This document shows, piece after piece, positions 25,757 through 34,687 of a stretch of DNA of 64,000 nucleotides. Position 1 is the first letter of the stretch. Each line of letters starts with the position of its first letter. The stretch comes from Devosia geojensis (GTDB lineage: Bacteria; Pseudomonadota; Alphaproteobacteria; Rhizobiales; Devosiaceae), in assembly GCF_000969415.1 (NCBI RefSeq), contig NZ_JZEX01000104.1, positions 1-64,000 on the forward strand, in the 5' to 3' direction. The translations under genes and the position numbers were made by a program. Below the pieces are notes generated by a model that was not told the DNA's origin, did not search any database, and saw only the letters and a list, made by a program, of their open reading frames with translations.

Positions 25757-26902
25757 ATGGCCGAAGTCGTTCTCACGAACGTGCGCAAGAGCTTCGGACC
25801 CATCGAGGTCCTGAAGGGCATTGACCTGACCATCGAGGACGGGGACTTCGCCGTCATCCTCGGGCCTTCGGGTTGCGGCAAGACCACGCTCCTGCGTTCC
25901 ATCGCCGGGCTCGAAGGCATCACCGCCGGCTCCATCCGCATCGGCGAGCGCGTCGTCGACGACGTGCCGGCGGCCGAGCGCGAGATCGGTATGGTGTTCC
26001 AGACCTACGCGCTCTTTCCGCATCTCAACGTCTACAAGAACATCGCCTTCGGCATGCGCATGCGCGGCGAGCCGAAGACGAGGATCGAGAGCAAGGTGCA
26101 GGAGGCGGCGGCGAAGCTGCGCCTCTCCGACTATCTCGGACGCTTGCCGCGCGAGCTTTCCGGCGGGCAGCGCCAGCGCGTCGCGATCGGGCGCGCCCTG
26201 GTGCGCGAGCCGCAGGTCTTCCTCTTCGACGAGCCGCTTTCCAATCTCGATGCGGAGCTGCGCGTCGACATGCGCCTCGAGCTCGCCAACCTCCACCAGA
26301 GCCTGAAGGCGACCATGGTCTACGTCACCCACGACCAGGTCGAGGCGATGACGCTGGGCAGCCGGATCGTGGTGCTCGACCGCGGCGTGCTGCAGCAGGC
26401 CGGCTCGCCGCTCGAGGTCTACTATCATCCGGCCAACAAGTTCGTTGCCGGCTTCGTCGGCTCGCCGCGCATGCGCTTCATTCCGGCGACCGTCATCGTC
26501 GCCGACAGCGCGCAGGTGAAGCTCCATGCGCAGGGGATCAGCCCCGAGGCGGTCGTCATTCCCGCCGACGGCTCCGGCCTCTCGGCGGGCGAGGCCATCG
26601 AGATCGGCATCCGCGCCGAGGACCTGACGACCGCCGCCGGCGACAGTCAGGCGCTACGCCTGGCCGGCACGGCCCGGCAGGTGGAGAACATGGGCCATTC
26701 GTCCTTCTGGTACGGAACGCTGGAGGGGACCGAGACGGAGATCATCGCCCGGCTCGACAAGCACCTCTTCCTGCGTCCGGGCGAGCGCACGCAGTTCGCC
26801 GTCGACCCAGCCAACGTCTATCTCTTCGACACCTCCGGGCGGGCGCTCCAGCGGCACGGCTTCAAGAACGAGAACCTCGACTCCCAGGCGCGCCGCGCCT
26901 GA
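25757..26902 (+). CDS. Sugar ABC importer ATPase (UgpC/MalK type)
   Basis: The 381-residue ATPase has Walker A GPSGCGKTT (about residue 36), Q-loop MVFQTYALFPH, signature LSGGQRQRVAIGRALV, Walker B VFLFDEPLSNLDAELR and H-loop YVTHDQVEAMTL. The C-terminal third is a TOBE-type regulatory domain (FVGSPRMRFIPA, IGIRAEDL). It completes the transporter starting at 22357. The next 120 bp carry the promoter region of the mannosidase gene rather than a T-rich terminator. Confidence 0.92.
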   Translation: MAEVVLTNVRKSFGPIEVLKGIDLTIEDGDFAVILGPSGCGKTTLLRSIAGLEGITAGSIRIGERVVDDVPAAEREIGMVFQTYALFPHLNVYKNIAFGMRMRGEPKTRIESKVQEAAAKLRLSDYLGRLPRELSGGQRQRVAIGRALVREPQVFLFDEPLSNLDAELRVDMRLELANLHQSLKATMVYVTHDQVEAMTLGSRIVVLDRGVLQQAGSPLEVYYHPANKFVAGFVGSPRMRFIPATVIVADSAQVKLHAQGISPEAVVIPADGSGLSAGEAIEIGIRAEDLTTAAGDSQALRLAGTARQVENMGHSSFWYGTLEGTETEIIARLDKHLFLRPGERTQFAVDPANVYLFDTSGRALQRHGFKNENLDSQARRA

Positions 26903-26915
26903 GGCGATGACGGGA

Positions 26916-26939
26916 TGAAATAGTTTTCACGAGTATAAG
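26916..26939 (+). promoter_or_regulatory. Operator and -10 element for the mannosidase operon
   Basis: TGAAA-TAGT-TTTCA (26916-26929) is a dyad lying just ahead of a TATAAG -10-like hexamer (26934-26939). The same TGAAA-N4-TTTCA pattern with a -10 just after it occurs at 31630-31650. The LacI regulator at 30089 is the likely binder. Confidence 0.6.
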
Positions 26940-26957
26940 GCAGAAAGTGTCGAAGTT

Positions 26958-26975
26958 TCCGCTTTGCAAAGCGGA
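26958..26975. promoter_or_regulatory. Perfect 18-bp palindrome in mannosidase leader
   Basis: TCCGCTTTG|CAAAGCGGA is a perfect palindrome with no loop, centred on GC. It lies between the operator at 26916 and the GH38 start. It could be a second operator or a transcript hairpin. Confidence 0.5.
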
Positions 26976-26988
26976 TTTGCAGGTGTAG

Positions 26989-27008
26989 CGATGCAAGAAA
27001 TTTCATCG
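26989..27008. promoter_or_regulatory. Imperfect dyad before the mannosidase start
   Basis: CGATGCAAGAAATTTCATCG has matching arms (CGATG/CATCG and AA/TT, seven of ten pairs). It lies 17 bp ahead of the ATG and may compete with translation start or bind a regulator. Confidence 0.35.
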
Positions 27009-27024
27009 CAAAGACGCCTGCAGC

Positions 27025-30000
27025 ATGAACCTCGTCGCCAAGCGCCTCGATACCATCGACACGCTCCTTACCGCCCTCAAGGACCGCATCTTCACGCCGG
27101 CCGGCGTCTTCGTGCCGCTGCGCTATCGGCCGGCCCGCTACGAGGACCGGCAGGCGGTGCTGGCCGAGGACCGCGCCGGCTGGCGTGCGGTCGACCGCGA
27201 CCTCGTCTGGGGCGAGCCGGACGGATACTACTGGTTCGCCGGCGAGGTGACCATACCGCCCGAGCTCGGGGGTCTCAGCGTGCACCTGCGGATCGACGCG
27301 CAGTTCGGCAACGTCATGGGCCGCTCCGACCCGCAATGCCTGGTGCGCATCGACGGCAGGATCGTCCAGGGCGCCGACGCCAACCACCGCACCGTGCCGC
27401 TCGGCAGCGCCGCGAGGGCAGGGGCTCGCCACGAGATCGTCATCGAGGCCGGCACCATCGAGGATCGCCGTCAGCTCGGCTTCGCCTGCGAACTGGTCGT
27501 CCACGACCCGCTGGCCGAGAAACTCTACTATGACCTGAAGGTCCCGGCCGACGTCGCCCGCCTGCTGCCCGCCGACGACAACCGACGCCATGCGATCCTC
27601 AAGCACGTGGAGGCGGCGCTCGCCGTCCTCGACCTTCGGCCGGGCAATGCCGAGCGCTTCCGTAAGAGCCTTCTCGCCGCCGAAAGCCATGCCGACGCCA
27701 TCTACGCCCTCGCCGACACCGAGGCGATGCCCAGGATCGTCGCCACCGGCCACACCCATATCGACGTCGCCTGGCTCTGGCGGGTGCGCGAGACGCGCCA
27801 GAAGATGGCGCGTTCCATGGCGACGGCGCTGTCGCTGATGGAGGCCTATCCCGACTACCGCTTCATGTACAACCAGTGCGTGCTGCTCGATTATCTCGCC
27901 GAGGACTACCCCGAGCTCTTTGAGCGCATCGGAGAGAAGGTCGCCGAAGGCCAGTTCGAGATCGAGGGGGCGCTGTGGCTCGAGCCCGACGTCAACGTCT
28001 CCAACGGCGAGGCGCTGGTGCGTCATATCCTCTATGGCGTCGCCTATCACGAGGCGACGTTCGGGGTGCGTCCGCGCATCCTCTGGCTGCCGGATACGTT
28101 CGGCTATTCGGCGGCCCTGCCGCAATTGATGGAGCGCTCGGGTCTCGACACCTTCGTCACCCACAAGCTCAGCTGGAACGACACCAACCGCATGCCCTAT
28201 GAGACCTTCCACTGGCAGGGAATCGACGGGACCAAGGTCGCGGCCTATTTCCTCACCACCCAGCCCTATGGGTCCGAGAGCATCGGCACCACCTATTGCC
28301 CGGACTTGAAGCCGACGCACGTCATGGGCGCCTGGAAGCGCTACGGGCAGCAGCCGATCAACGACGAACTGTTCCTCGTCTACGGGCACGGCGACGGCGG
28401 CGGCGGGCCGACGCGCGAGATGCTGGAGAACGTGCGGCGCATGGCGCGCGGCATTCCCGGTTGCCCCAAGGTCAGCCACGAGCCCATGCGCCCGTTCTTC
28501 GAGCGGCTGCTGGCCAGGATGGCGGCCGAGCCCGGCCGGTTCCCCACCTGGGTCGGTGAGCTCTACCTCGAATACCATCGCGGCACACTGACGTCCGTCG
28601 CCAAGAACAAGGCCAACAACCGCCGCGCGGAAGCGGCGCTGCGCGAGATCGAGGTTCTGGCCTCCATCGCCTCCGCGCGCGTCGGCCTTGCCTATCCGCG
28701 CGAGGAGATCGACGCGCTCTGGAAGATCGTGCTGCTCAACCAGTTCCACGACATCCTGCCGGGCTCCTCGATCGGCCCCGTCTATGACGACAGCGACCGG
28801 GACTATGCCGAGTTCTTCGCCCGCGCCGGGACGCTGCGCGCGGCGCTCGGCCGGGCGCTGGCGCCCGCCGGCAGGAGGGTGGTGTTCAACGTCCTCGGTC
28901 GCGCCCGCGGCGGCCTCGTCGAGGTGGCGGATGGCGGCCAGCCGATCGAGCATGCGGATGGACGCGCCGCGCGCGTCGCGCGGGTCTGCGATGTGCCGGC
29001 TTTCGGCGGTACTCGGCTTGCCGATGTAGCGGGTGAGGATCAGCTCTCGGTTTCCGAGCGGCGTCTTTCCAACGGCCGGATCGAAGTCGCGTTCGATGCG
29101 CAGGGCCGGATGACGTCCATCCTCGACCGAGCGACCGGCCGGCAGGTGCTGAAGGACGGCGCCCTCGGCAATCGCCTGCAGGCCTATCGCGACCGGCCGG
29201 CGCGCTACGACGCCTGGGACATCGACCGCTCGTTCGAGGACCAGGTCTGGGAGGTCGACGATCTCGTCTCCGCCCGCGTCACCGAGACCGGGCCGCACCG
29301 CGCCGCCATCCGCTTCGAGTGGACCTATGAGGGCTCACGCATCGTGCAGGTCGTTTCGCTGGAAGCGGCCGCCCGGCAGGTCGAGGTCGAGACCTTCATC
29401 GACTGGCGCGAGCACAACACGCTGCTGAAGGCCGCCTTCCCGCTGGCGCTCAATGCCGCCAAGGTCCGGGCCGAGATCCAGTTCGGCCATGTCGAGCGCG
29501 CGACGCACGCCAATACCAGCTGGGATGAAGCGCGCTACGAGTGCTCCATGCAGCGCTGGGTCGAGATGGGCGAACCCGGCTTCGGCATCGCGCTCCTCAA
29601 CGACGCCAAATACGGGTACGACGCCCGTGGCACGACGTTGCGCCTGACGCTCCTGCGCTCGCCGACCTATCCCTGGCCGCAGGCCGACCAGGGCGAGCAC
29701 CGGTTCCGCTATGCGCTGATGGTTCATGACGGCGATACCGGCGCGGTGGTCGCCGCGGCCGAGGACTTCAACCAGCCGTTGCTGGCGATCGAGAACGGCG
29801 CGGCGGGCGACGCTGCGGATATGGCCCCGTTTCTTTCTGTCGCGGGCGATGGAATCGTTGCGGAAACCCTGAAGCAGGCCGAGGACGGCGAGGGGCTGAT
29901 CCTGCGCCTCTGGGAAGCGCGCGGCGCGCGCGCCATGGCCCGGCTCGGTCTGCCGGCCGGCTTTACCGGCGTCGCGGAGGTCGATCTTCTCGAGCGCGGG

Positions 30001-30087
30001 CCGCAGCCGCTCCCCGTCGATGGGGCGGCCGCGCACCTGTCGTTCGAGCCGTTCGAGGTCAAGACGATCAAGCTGCGGAGAGATTGA
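27025..30087 (+). CDS. GH38 alpha-mannosidase
   Basis: The 1020-residue protein shows the GH38 pattern: an N-terminal beta-sandwich, then the zinc-site block GHTHIDVAWLWR near residue 242 (H and D ligands), the nucleophile block WLPDTFGYSAALPQ near 355, and NQFHDILPGSS near 571 with further zinc and substrate contacts. A long all-beta C-terminal part follows. The length is normal for class II enzymes. No signal peptide is present, so it would trim alpha-mannosides in the cytoplasm after import by the transporter at 31730-37901. The gene is followed one base after its stop by a LacI regulator. The ribosome site is poor, which may leave room for control by the dyads upstream. Confidence 0.92.
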   Translation: MNLVAKRLDTIDTLLTALKDRIFTPAGVFVPLRYRPARYEDRQAVLAEDRAGWRAVDRDLVWGEPDGYYWFAGEVTIPPELGGLSVHLRIDAQFGNVMGRSDPQCLVRIDGRIVQGADANHRTVPLGSAARAGARHEIVIEAGTIEDRRQLGFACELVVHDPLAEKLYYDLKVPADVARLLPADDNRRHAILKHVEAALAVLDLRPGNAERFRKSLLAAESHADAIYALADTEAMPRIVATGHTHIDVAWLWRVRETRQKMARSMATALSLMEAYPDYRFMYNQCVLLDYLAEDYPELFERIGEKVAEGQFEIEGALWLEPDVNVSNGEALVRHILYGVAYHEATFGVRPRILWLPDTFGYSAALPQLMERSGLDTFVTHKLSWNDTNRMPYETFHWQGIDGTKVAAYFLTTQPYGSESIGTTYCPDLKPTHVMGAWKRYGQQPINDELFLVYGHGDGGGGPTREMLENVRRMARGIPGCPKVSHEPMRPFFERLLARMAAEPGRFPTWVGELYLEYHRGTLTSVAKNKANNRRAEAALREIEVLASIASARVGLAYPREEIDALWKIVLLNQFHDILPGSSIGPVYDDSDRDYAEFFARAGTLRAALGRALAPAGRRVVFNVLGRARGGLVEVADGGQPIEHADGRAARVARVCDVPAFGGTRLADVAGEDQLSVSERRLSNGRIEVAFDAQGRMTSILDRATGRQVLKDGALGNRLQAYRDRPARYDAWDIDRSFEDQVWEVDDLVSARVTETGPHRAAIRFEWTYEGSRIVQVVSLEAAARQVEVETFIDWREHNTLLKAAFPLALNAAKVRAEIQFGHVERATHANTSWDEARYECSMQRWVEMGEPGFGIALLNDAKYGYDARGTTLRLTLLRSPTYPWPQADQGEHRFRYALMVHDGDTGAVVAAAEDFNQPLLAIENGAAGDAADMAPFLSVAGDGIVAETLKQAEDGEGLILRLWEARGARAMARLGLPAGFTGVAEVDLLERGPQPLPVDGAAAHLSFEPFEVKTIKLRRD

Positions 30088-30088
30088 G

Positions 30089-31162
30089 ATGGCGAGGGCA
30101 CCGGCAGGTGAGAAGCGGGGAAGGAAGGTCGGCATCAAGGACATCTCGCGCGAGGCGCAGGTGTCGATCTCGACGGTTTCGCACGTGCTCAACGGCACCG
30201 CCTCGATCTCGCCGGCGGTCCGCGCGCGGGTGCTGGAGGTGGCGGGGCGGCTGGGATACCTCGCGCACCGGCAGGCCAAGGCGACGATCACCGCGCTCGA
30301 TACCATCCTTCTCGCCGTCCCGCCCGACACCCTGCCGCAGAACAACATCAACTTCGTCTCGTGGACGGTGCTAAGCGCGCTCGGGCGCGAATGCGAGCGG
30401 CGCGGCATCAGGCTCCTGCCGTTCCCGCTCGAAGGGTCCGCCGCTTCGGCCAAGGCGATCGTCGAGGCGGCGCGGTCGGGCGGGGCGCAGGGCATCATCC
30501 TCCTCAACGTCGACCGGCGCGAGACCATCGACGGCATCGCCGCCGCCGGCATTCCCGCCGCGATCATCAACGGCGAGGACAGCTCCATGCGGCTCGACAG
30601 CGTGACGCCGGGCAACCGGTTCGCCGCGCGCCTCGCCACAGACTGGCTGATCCGGCAGGGTCACCGTAGGATCCTCCACATGACCTGGCGCGGCCGCGCC
30701 ACCATCCGCCGCCGCGCCGACGGCTTTGCCGACGCCTTCGCCGAGAACGGCCTGCCGGTTGAGGATGCGGTCTTCTGCCATGCCGAAGGCTATGAGCCGC
30801 GCTTCGGCGAAAAGGCGATCGGCGAGTGGCTGAAGGCCAATTCGGGACTGGGAGACGTCACCGCCGTCTTCTGCGCCGCCGACAACCTGGCGCTCGGCGT
30901 CATGCGCGGCCTGCAGGTCGCCGGCTACCGCATCCCCGAGGATATCTCCGTGATGGGGTTCGACGGGGTGGCGCCCGGCGAGTTCACCTCGCCCGCCCTC
31001 ACCACGGTCCACGTGCCCCTCGAGCAGATGGGGCCGGCGGCGCTCCAGCTCATAGAACAACGTGTGACCAGCGGCATCCCCGACCGCGCCTCGCACCGGC
31101 TCGAACTCGGCTGCCGCCTCGTCATCCGCAACAGCGTCGCTCCGGGGCCGGCCGCGCGTTAG
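30089..31162 (+). CDS. LacI-family regulator of the mannoside locus
   Basis: The 357-residue protein has the LacI helix-turn-helix (GIKDISREAQVSISTVSHVLNGTASIS) with hinge helix GYLAHRQAKAT, then a sugar-binding effector domain ending in ISVMGFDGVAPGEF and LTTVHVPLEQMG. The ATG at 30089 comes one base after the mannosidase stop, so translation is probably coupled. The matching TGAAA-N4-TTTCA dyads upstream of the mannosidase and of the importer genes are its likely operators. Longer open frame upstream (to 30020) lies inside the mannosidase gene. Confidence 0.9.
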   Translation: MARAPAGEKRGRKVGIKDISREAQVSISTVSHVLNGTASISPAVRARVLEVAGRLGYLAHRQAKATITALDTILLAVPPDTLPQNNINFVSWTVLSALGRECERRGIRLLPFPLEGSAASAKAIVEAARSGGAQGIILLNVDRRETIDGIAAAGIPAAIINGEDSSMRLDSVTPGNRFAARLATDWLIRQGHRRILHMTWRGRATIRRRADGFADAFAENGLPVEDAVFCHAEGYEPRFGEKAIGEWLKANSGLGDVTAVFCAADNLALGVMRGLQVAGYRIPEDISVMGFDGVAPGEFTSPALTTVHVPLEQMGPAALQLIEQRVTSGIPDRASHRLELGCRLVIRNSVAPGPAAR

Positions 31163-31202
31163 GGCGCCATCCCGTCAGGTGGAAAGGCAAATCCCCCAGA
31201 TA

Positions 31203-31366
31203 TCGTCCCGGCGCAGGCCGGGACCCATCCCGAGATGTCCCACCAGCCGCAAGGTGCATGGCAGAGCCACCGGCTCATCATCTCATCCCGCGCGAGCAGG
31301 GATCAACGTTCGTCCGGGCCAGGCTGCATGAAACAAGGGTTTCCGCTTGCGTGGGAATGACCCGGT
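31203..31366. repeat. Degenerate palindromic repeats
   Basis: Two separated, partly decayed copies of the CCGGCGNAGGCCGG / GAAAGCGGG repeat family in opposite orientation; the intervening DNA is unremarkable. Confidence 0.55.
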
Positions 31367-31629
31367 GGCGGCATCGTCTCCCGTCAGCGTGCTTATCGAG
31401 CTCGCCCACAAACCGCTGAGTTCATTCCATTCTCTATCATTATGGCACATCTGTTCCATTTTGTCGATGTAACCAAACGGTGAAAAAACGAAATTGTGAA
31501 AGAATTTTCCGATTGAAATAGCCCATGTTTGGCGCAATGGTTCGCGCTACGATCGTCGCGTTCGGTTGGAAAAGTGGGAGTCAATCGCACATTCCGAGGG
31601 TCGTGACGCGTGAGATGTGGGAGGATTGA

Positions 31630-31650
31630 TGAAAATACTTTCATTAAAAT
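31630..31650 (+). promoter_or_regulatory. Operator and -10 element for the oligosaccharide importer
   Basis: TGAAA-ATAC-TTTCA (31630-31643) is followed by a TAAAAT -10-like hexamer (31645-31650). It matches the arrangement at 26916-26939 in front of the mannosidase gene. Confidence 0.6.
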
Positions 31651-31729
31651 CTCCGACGACGTGGTCGGCATTTCTTCGGCTGAGGGGCCGGACTGTGGCT
31701 GCGTCTTTCGTTGAACCAGGGAGGCTCAA

Positions 31730-33637
31730 GTGAAGTTCACCACCCGTATTTCGACTGCCCTAGCGGCGGGTCTTGCTCTATCGACCTGCCTTGCCACCGC
31801 AGCTCTCGCATTCCAGGAAGCGCCGATGCTCGCCGAGCAGGTGGCCGCCGGCGCGCTGCCGCCGGTCGAGGAGCGCCTGCCGGCCAATCCGACCGTGGTC
31901 AACGCCATGGAAGTCGGGTCCTATGGCGGCACCTGGAATCGCGCCTACAACGGTCCGGGTGACCGCTGGGGGCCGACCAAGCTCATGGAAGAGCGCGTGC
32001 TCAAGTGGTCGCCGGGCGAGGACGGCGCGGCGCAGCTGGTGCCGGGCTACATCGAATCCTACGAGGTCAACGCGGATTCGACCGAGTTCACCTTCACCCT
32101 GCTCGAGGGCCTCAAATGGTCGGACGGCGAGCCCGTGACCACCGAGGATGTGCGCTTCTGGTACGAGGACATCTTCCTCAATCCGGAAATCGTCGCCACC
32201 ATCGACCCGACCTTCGCGCCGGGCGGCGAGCCGCTGACGGTCGAGATCGCCGACGAGCGCACGTTCACGGTCAAGTTCGCGCAGCCCTACGTCTATTTCC
32301 TCCAGATCCTGGCCAAGGATTCGACCGGCGAGCCGAGCCTCGACCGGCCGAGCTTCATTTTCCCCAAGCACTATCTCAGCCAGTTCAACAACAAGTACGC
32401 CAGCGAGGACGAGCTGAAGGCGGCTGCGGCCAGGTTCAGCGTCGAGAGCTGGAAGAACCTCTGGGGCTCGCAGGGCGCCGCCACCTCCTGGTGGACCAAT
32501 CCCGAGCTGCCGGTGATCACCGCCTGGAAGATCGAGACCCCGCCGCCGGCCGAGGTCGTCACCATGGTGCGCAACCCCTACTATTATGCCGTCGATCAGG
32601 AGGGGAACCAGCTGCCCTATATCGACCGCATCGAGCACCGCCTGTTCCAGGATCCCGAAACGCTCAACCTGATGGTCGCCCAGGGCCAGATCGACATGCA
32701 GGACCGCCATGTCGGGCTCAACAACTTCACCTTCTACCGCGAGAACGAGGCGCGCGGGAACTACCACGTCGTCCAGCAGATCGGCGCCACCACCTGGTCG
32801 CTGGTTCCCAACCTCAACGTCGAGGACGAGGTGCTGCGCGGCCTCTTCGAGACGCGGGAGTTCCGGCAGGCGCTGAGCATCGGCATCGACCGCGAGCTCG
32901 TCAACGAGCTTGCCTATTCGGGTCTCGCCGAGGCGCGCCAGGCCTCGCCCATCACCGGCTCGCCCTATTTCGACGAGGAGCTGGAGCAGCACTGGACGGA
33001 ATACGATCCGGACCTGGCCAACGAGCTGCTCGACGGCGTCGGGCTCACCGAGACCGACAGCGCCGGCTATCGCCTGCGGCCGGACGGGCAGCGTCTCGCC
33101 ATCGTCGTCGAGGCCAATGACCCAGTCCACTCCGACACGCTCGAGCTCCTGGCCGACAACTTCGCCGACATGGGCATCGAGATGTTGGTGCGCATCATCG
33201 ACCGCACCCAGTGGGACAACAACCGCACCAACAACACCTTCCAGATGCAGTGGCTGCCGTTCGACCGGCTCTCGGTCGTGCCGGCGGACCCCCGCCGCAT
33301 GATGGGCTGGGACGGTTTCGCCAACCAATACTTCGTCTGGTACAACACCGACGGGGAAAGCGGCATGGAGCCGCCCGCCGACCACGGCATCCGCGCGATC
33401 TTCGACCTCTGGGACGAAGCCTCGCAGGCGGCCTCCGTTGCCGAGGCCGACGAGGCGGTCAACCAGATCATCCGCAATGTGGTCGAGGCCGGCTGGGTGA
33501 TCGGCGTCGTCGGCGAGGAGCCCACGCCCTTCATCGTCTCCAACAACTTCCACAATGTGCGTGCGGGCCTTGTCATGGACGACGTCCATCGCGGGGTGGG
33601 CCTTGCCGAGCCCCAGCAGATGTGGATCGCGCAGTAG
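31730..33637 (+). CDS. Opp/Dpp-type ABC importer binding protein (family 5), probably for oligosaccharides
   Basis: The 635-residue protein has a signal peptide (MKFTTRISTALAAGLALSTCLATAALA) and a family 5 binding fold: GSYGGTWNRAYNGPGDRWG, LVPGYIESYEVNADSTEFTF, LKWSDGEPVTTEDVRFWYED and REFRQALSIGIDRELVNELA. It is longer than most peptide-binding members. That, and the neighbouring alpha-mannosidase, favour an oligosaccharide ligand, as in the Opp-like sugar transporters of rhizobia and Thermotoga. It starts with GTG behind AGGGAGG. A hairpin follows the stop codon before the permease genes. Confidence 0.85.
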   Translation: MKFTTRISTALAAGLALSTCLATAALAFQEAPMLAEQVAAGALPPVEERLPANPTVVNAMEVGSYGGTWNRAYNGPGDRWGPTKLMEERVLKWSPGEDGAAQLVPGYIESYEVNADSTEFTFTLLEGLKWSDGEPVTTEDVRFWYEDIFLNPEIVATIDPTFAPGGEPLTVEIADERTFTVKFAQPYVYFLQILAKDSTGEPSLDRPSFIFPKHYLSQFNNKYASEDELKAAAARFSVESWKNLWGSQGAATSWWTNPELPVITAWKIETPPPAEVVTMVRNPYYYAVDQEGNQLPYIDRIEHRLFQDPETLNLMVAQGQIDMQDRHVGLNNFTFYRENEARGNYHVVQQIGATTWSLVPNLNVEDEVLRGLFETREFRQALSIGIDRELVNELAYSGLAEARQASPITGSPYFDEELEQHWTEYDPDLANELLDGVGLTETDSAGYRLRPDGQRLAIVVEANDPVHSDTLELLADNFADMGIEMLVRIIDRTQWDNNRTNNTFQMQWLPFDRLSVVPADPRRMMGWDGFANQYFVWYNTDGESGMEPPADHGIRAIFDLWDEASQAASVAEADEAVNQIIRNVVEAGWVIGVVGEEPTPFIVSNNFHNVRAGLVMDDVHRGVGLAEPQQMWIAQ

Positions 33638-33644
33638 GCTTGAG

Positions 33645-33666
33645 GGGCGGCCGTCACTGGCCGCCC
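33645..33666 (+). terminator. Intra-operon hairpin after the binding-protein gene
   Basis: A perfect 8-bp GC stem, GGGCGGCC/GGCCGCCC, has a 6-base loop and begins 8 bp after the stop codon. It is followed by TTCT only, so it probably stops part of the transcripts or protects the binding-protein mRNA. Confidence 0.6.
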
Positions 33667-33687
33667 TTCTGACCGGGGGAGGGTACC

Positions 33688-34674
33688 ATGACAGCTTTCA
33701 TCTTCCGGCGGGCGCTCCTTTCGATCCCCACCCTCATCTTCATCTCGTTCATTTCCTTCGTCATCATCCAGCTGCCGCCGGGCGATTTCGTCACCGCCTA
33801 TGCCGCGCAGCTGCGCCAGTCGGGCGAATATCTTTCGGCCGCGCAGGAAGCGATGCTGCGCGAGCAGTTCGGGCTCAACGACCCGATGCTGGTCCAGTAC
33901 TGGCGCTGGATCACCAACATTGTGTTCCGTGGCGATTTCGGCTTCTCGCTCGAGTGGAACGCGCCCGTCTCGACGCTGATCTGGGACCGGCTCGGCCTCA
34001 CCCTCGCCATCTCGTCGCTGAGCCTCGTCTTCACCTGGCTCATCGCCATTCCGGTCGGCGTCTATTCGGCCACGCGCCAGTACTCCTTCTTCGATCACCT
34101 GTTCACGATCTTCGGGTTCCTGGGCAAGGGTACGCCCGATTTCCTCCTCGCGCTCGTCCTCATGTGGATCGGCTTTGCCTATCTCCACATCGACGTCGGC
34201 GGGCTGTTCTCCCCGCAGTACCAGAACGCGCCGTGGAGCCTCGACAAGGTTATCAATCTGCTAACGCATCTGTGGATCCCGCTGGTGGTGCTGGCGACCG
34301 GCGGGGCGGCCGGGCTCATCCGCGTCATGCGCGCCAACATGCTCGACGAACTGGGCAAGCCCTATGTCGAAACCGCCTATGCGCAGGGGCTCAGCGAACG
34401 GCAGGTCGTCTGGAACTACCCCGTGCGCGTCGCGCTCAACCCGTTCATCTCGACGGTCGGCTGGTCGTTGCCGGCGCTGTTTTCCGGCGATGTCATCACC
34501 GCCGTCGTCCTCAATCTGCCGACCACGGGACCGCTGCTGCTCAAGGCCTTGCAGACGCAGGACATGTACCTGGCCGGCAGCTTCATCCTCATCCTCAGCG
34601 TCTTCACCGTCATCGGCACGCTGGTGTCCGACATCCTCCTGGCGTGGTTCGATCCGCGCATCCGCTACGCGTGA
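33688..34674 (+). CDS. Opp/Dpp-type ABC importer permease (DppB-like)
   Basis: The 328-residue protein has the DppB/OppB layout. Helix 1 is followed by the extracytoplasmic block QLPPGDFVTAYAAQLR and LREQFGLNDPMLVQYWRWI, then five more helices. The coupling loop reads YVETAYAQGLSERQVVW near residue 229. The ATG follows GGGGGAGGG. It would form the channel with the next permease, whose gene starts 13 bp later. Confidence 0.9.
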   Translation: MTAFIFRRALLSIPTLIFISFISFVIIQLPPGDFVTAYAAQLRQSGEYLSAAQEAMLREQFGLNDPMLVQYWRWITNIVFRGDFGFSLEWNAPVSTLIWDRLGLTLAISSLSLVFTWLIAIPVGVYSATRQYSFFDHLFTIFGFLGKGTPDFLLALVLMWIGFAYLHIDVGGLFSPQYQNAPWSLDKVINLLTHLWIPLVVLATGGAAGLIRVMRANMLDELGKPYVETAYAQGLSERQVVWNYPVRVALNPFISTVGWSLPALFSGDVITAVVLNLPTTGPLLLKALQTQDMYLAGSFILILSVFTVIGTLVSDILLAWFDPRIRYA

Positions 34675-34687
34675 GAAAGGCTGCGAC

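Larger units (their letters stand above)
31163..31729. other. 567-bp intergenic region with repeats and importer promoter
   Basis: The first half carries degenerate palindromic repeats (GTCCCGGCGCAGGCCGGGAC near 31205, CGCTTGCGTGGGAATGACCC near 31350) of the family seen at 2208. The second half (about 31420-31700) is much more AT-rich than its surroundings and carries the operator/promoter at 31630. No gene or RNA is evident. Confidence 0.65.

Noticed and set aside
26818-29298. 826-codon minus-strand open frame opposite the mannosidase gene
   Set aside because: It has shadow composition and no domain, while the plus strand carries clear GH38 active-site blocks.
31163-31729. Riboswitch or small RNA in the long AT-rich intergenic region
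   Set aside because: No recognisable riboswitch core or terminator-ended RNA was found; the operator and -10 explain the AT-rich part.
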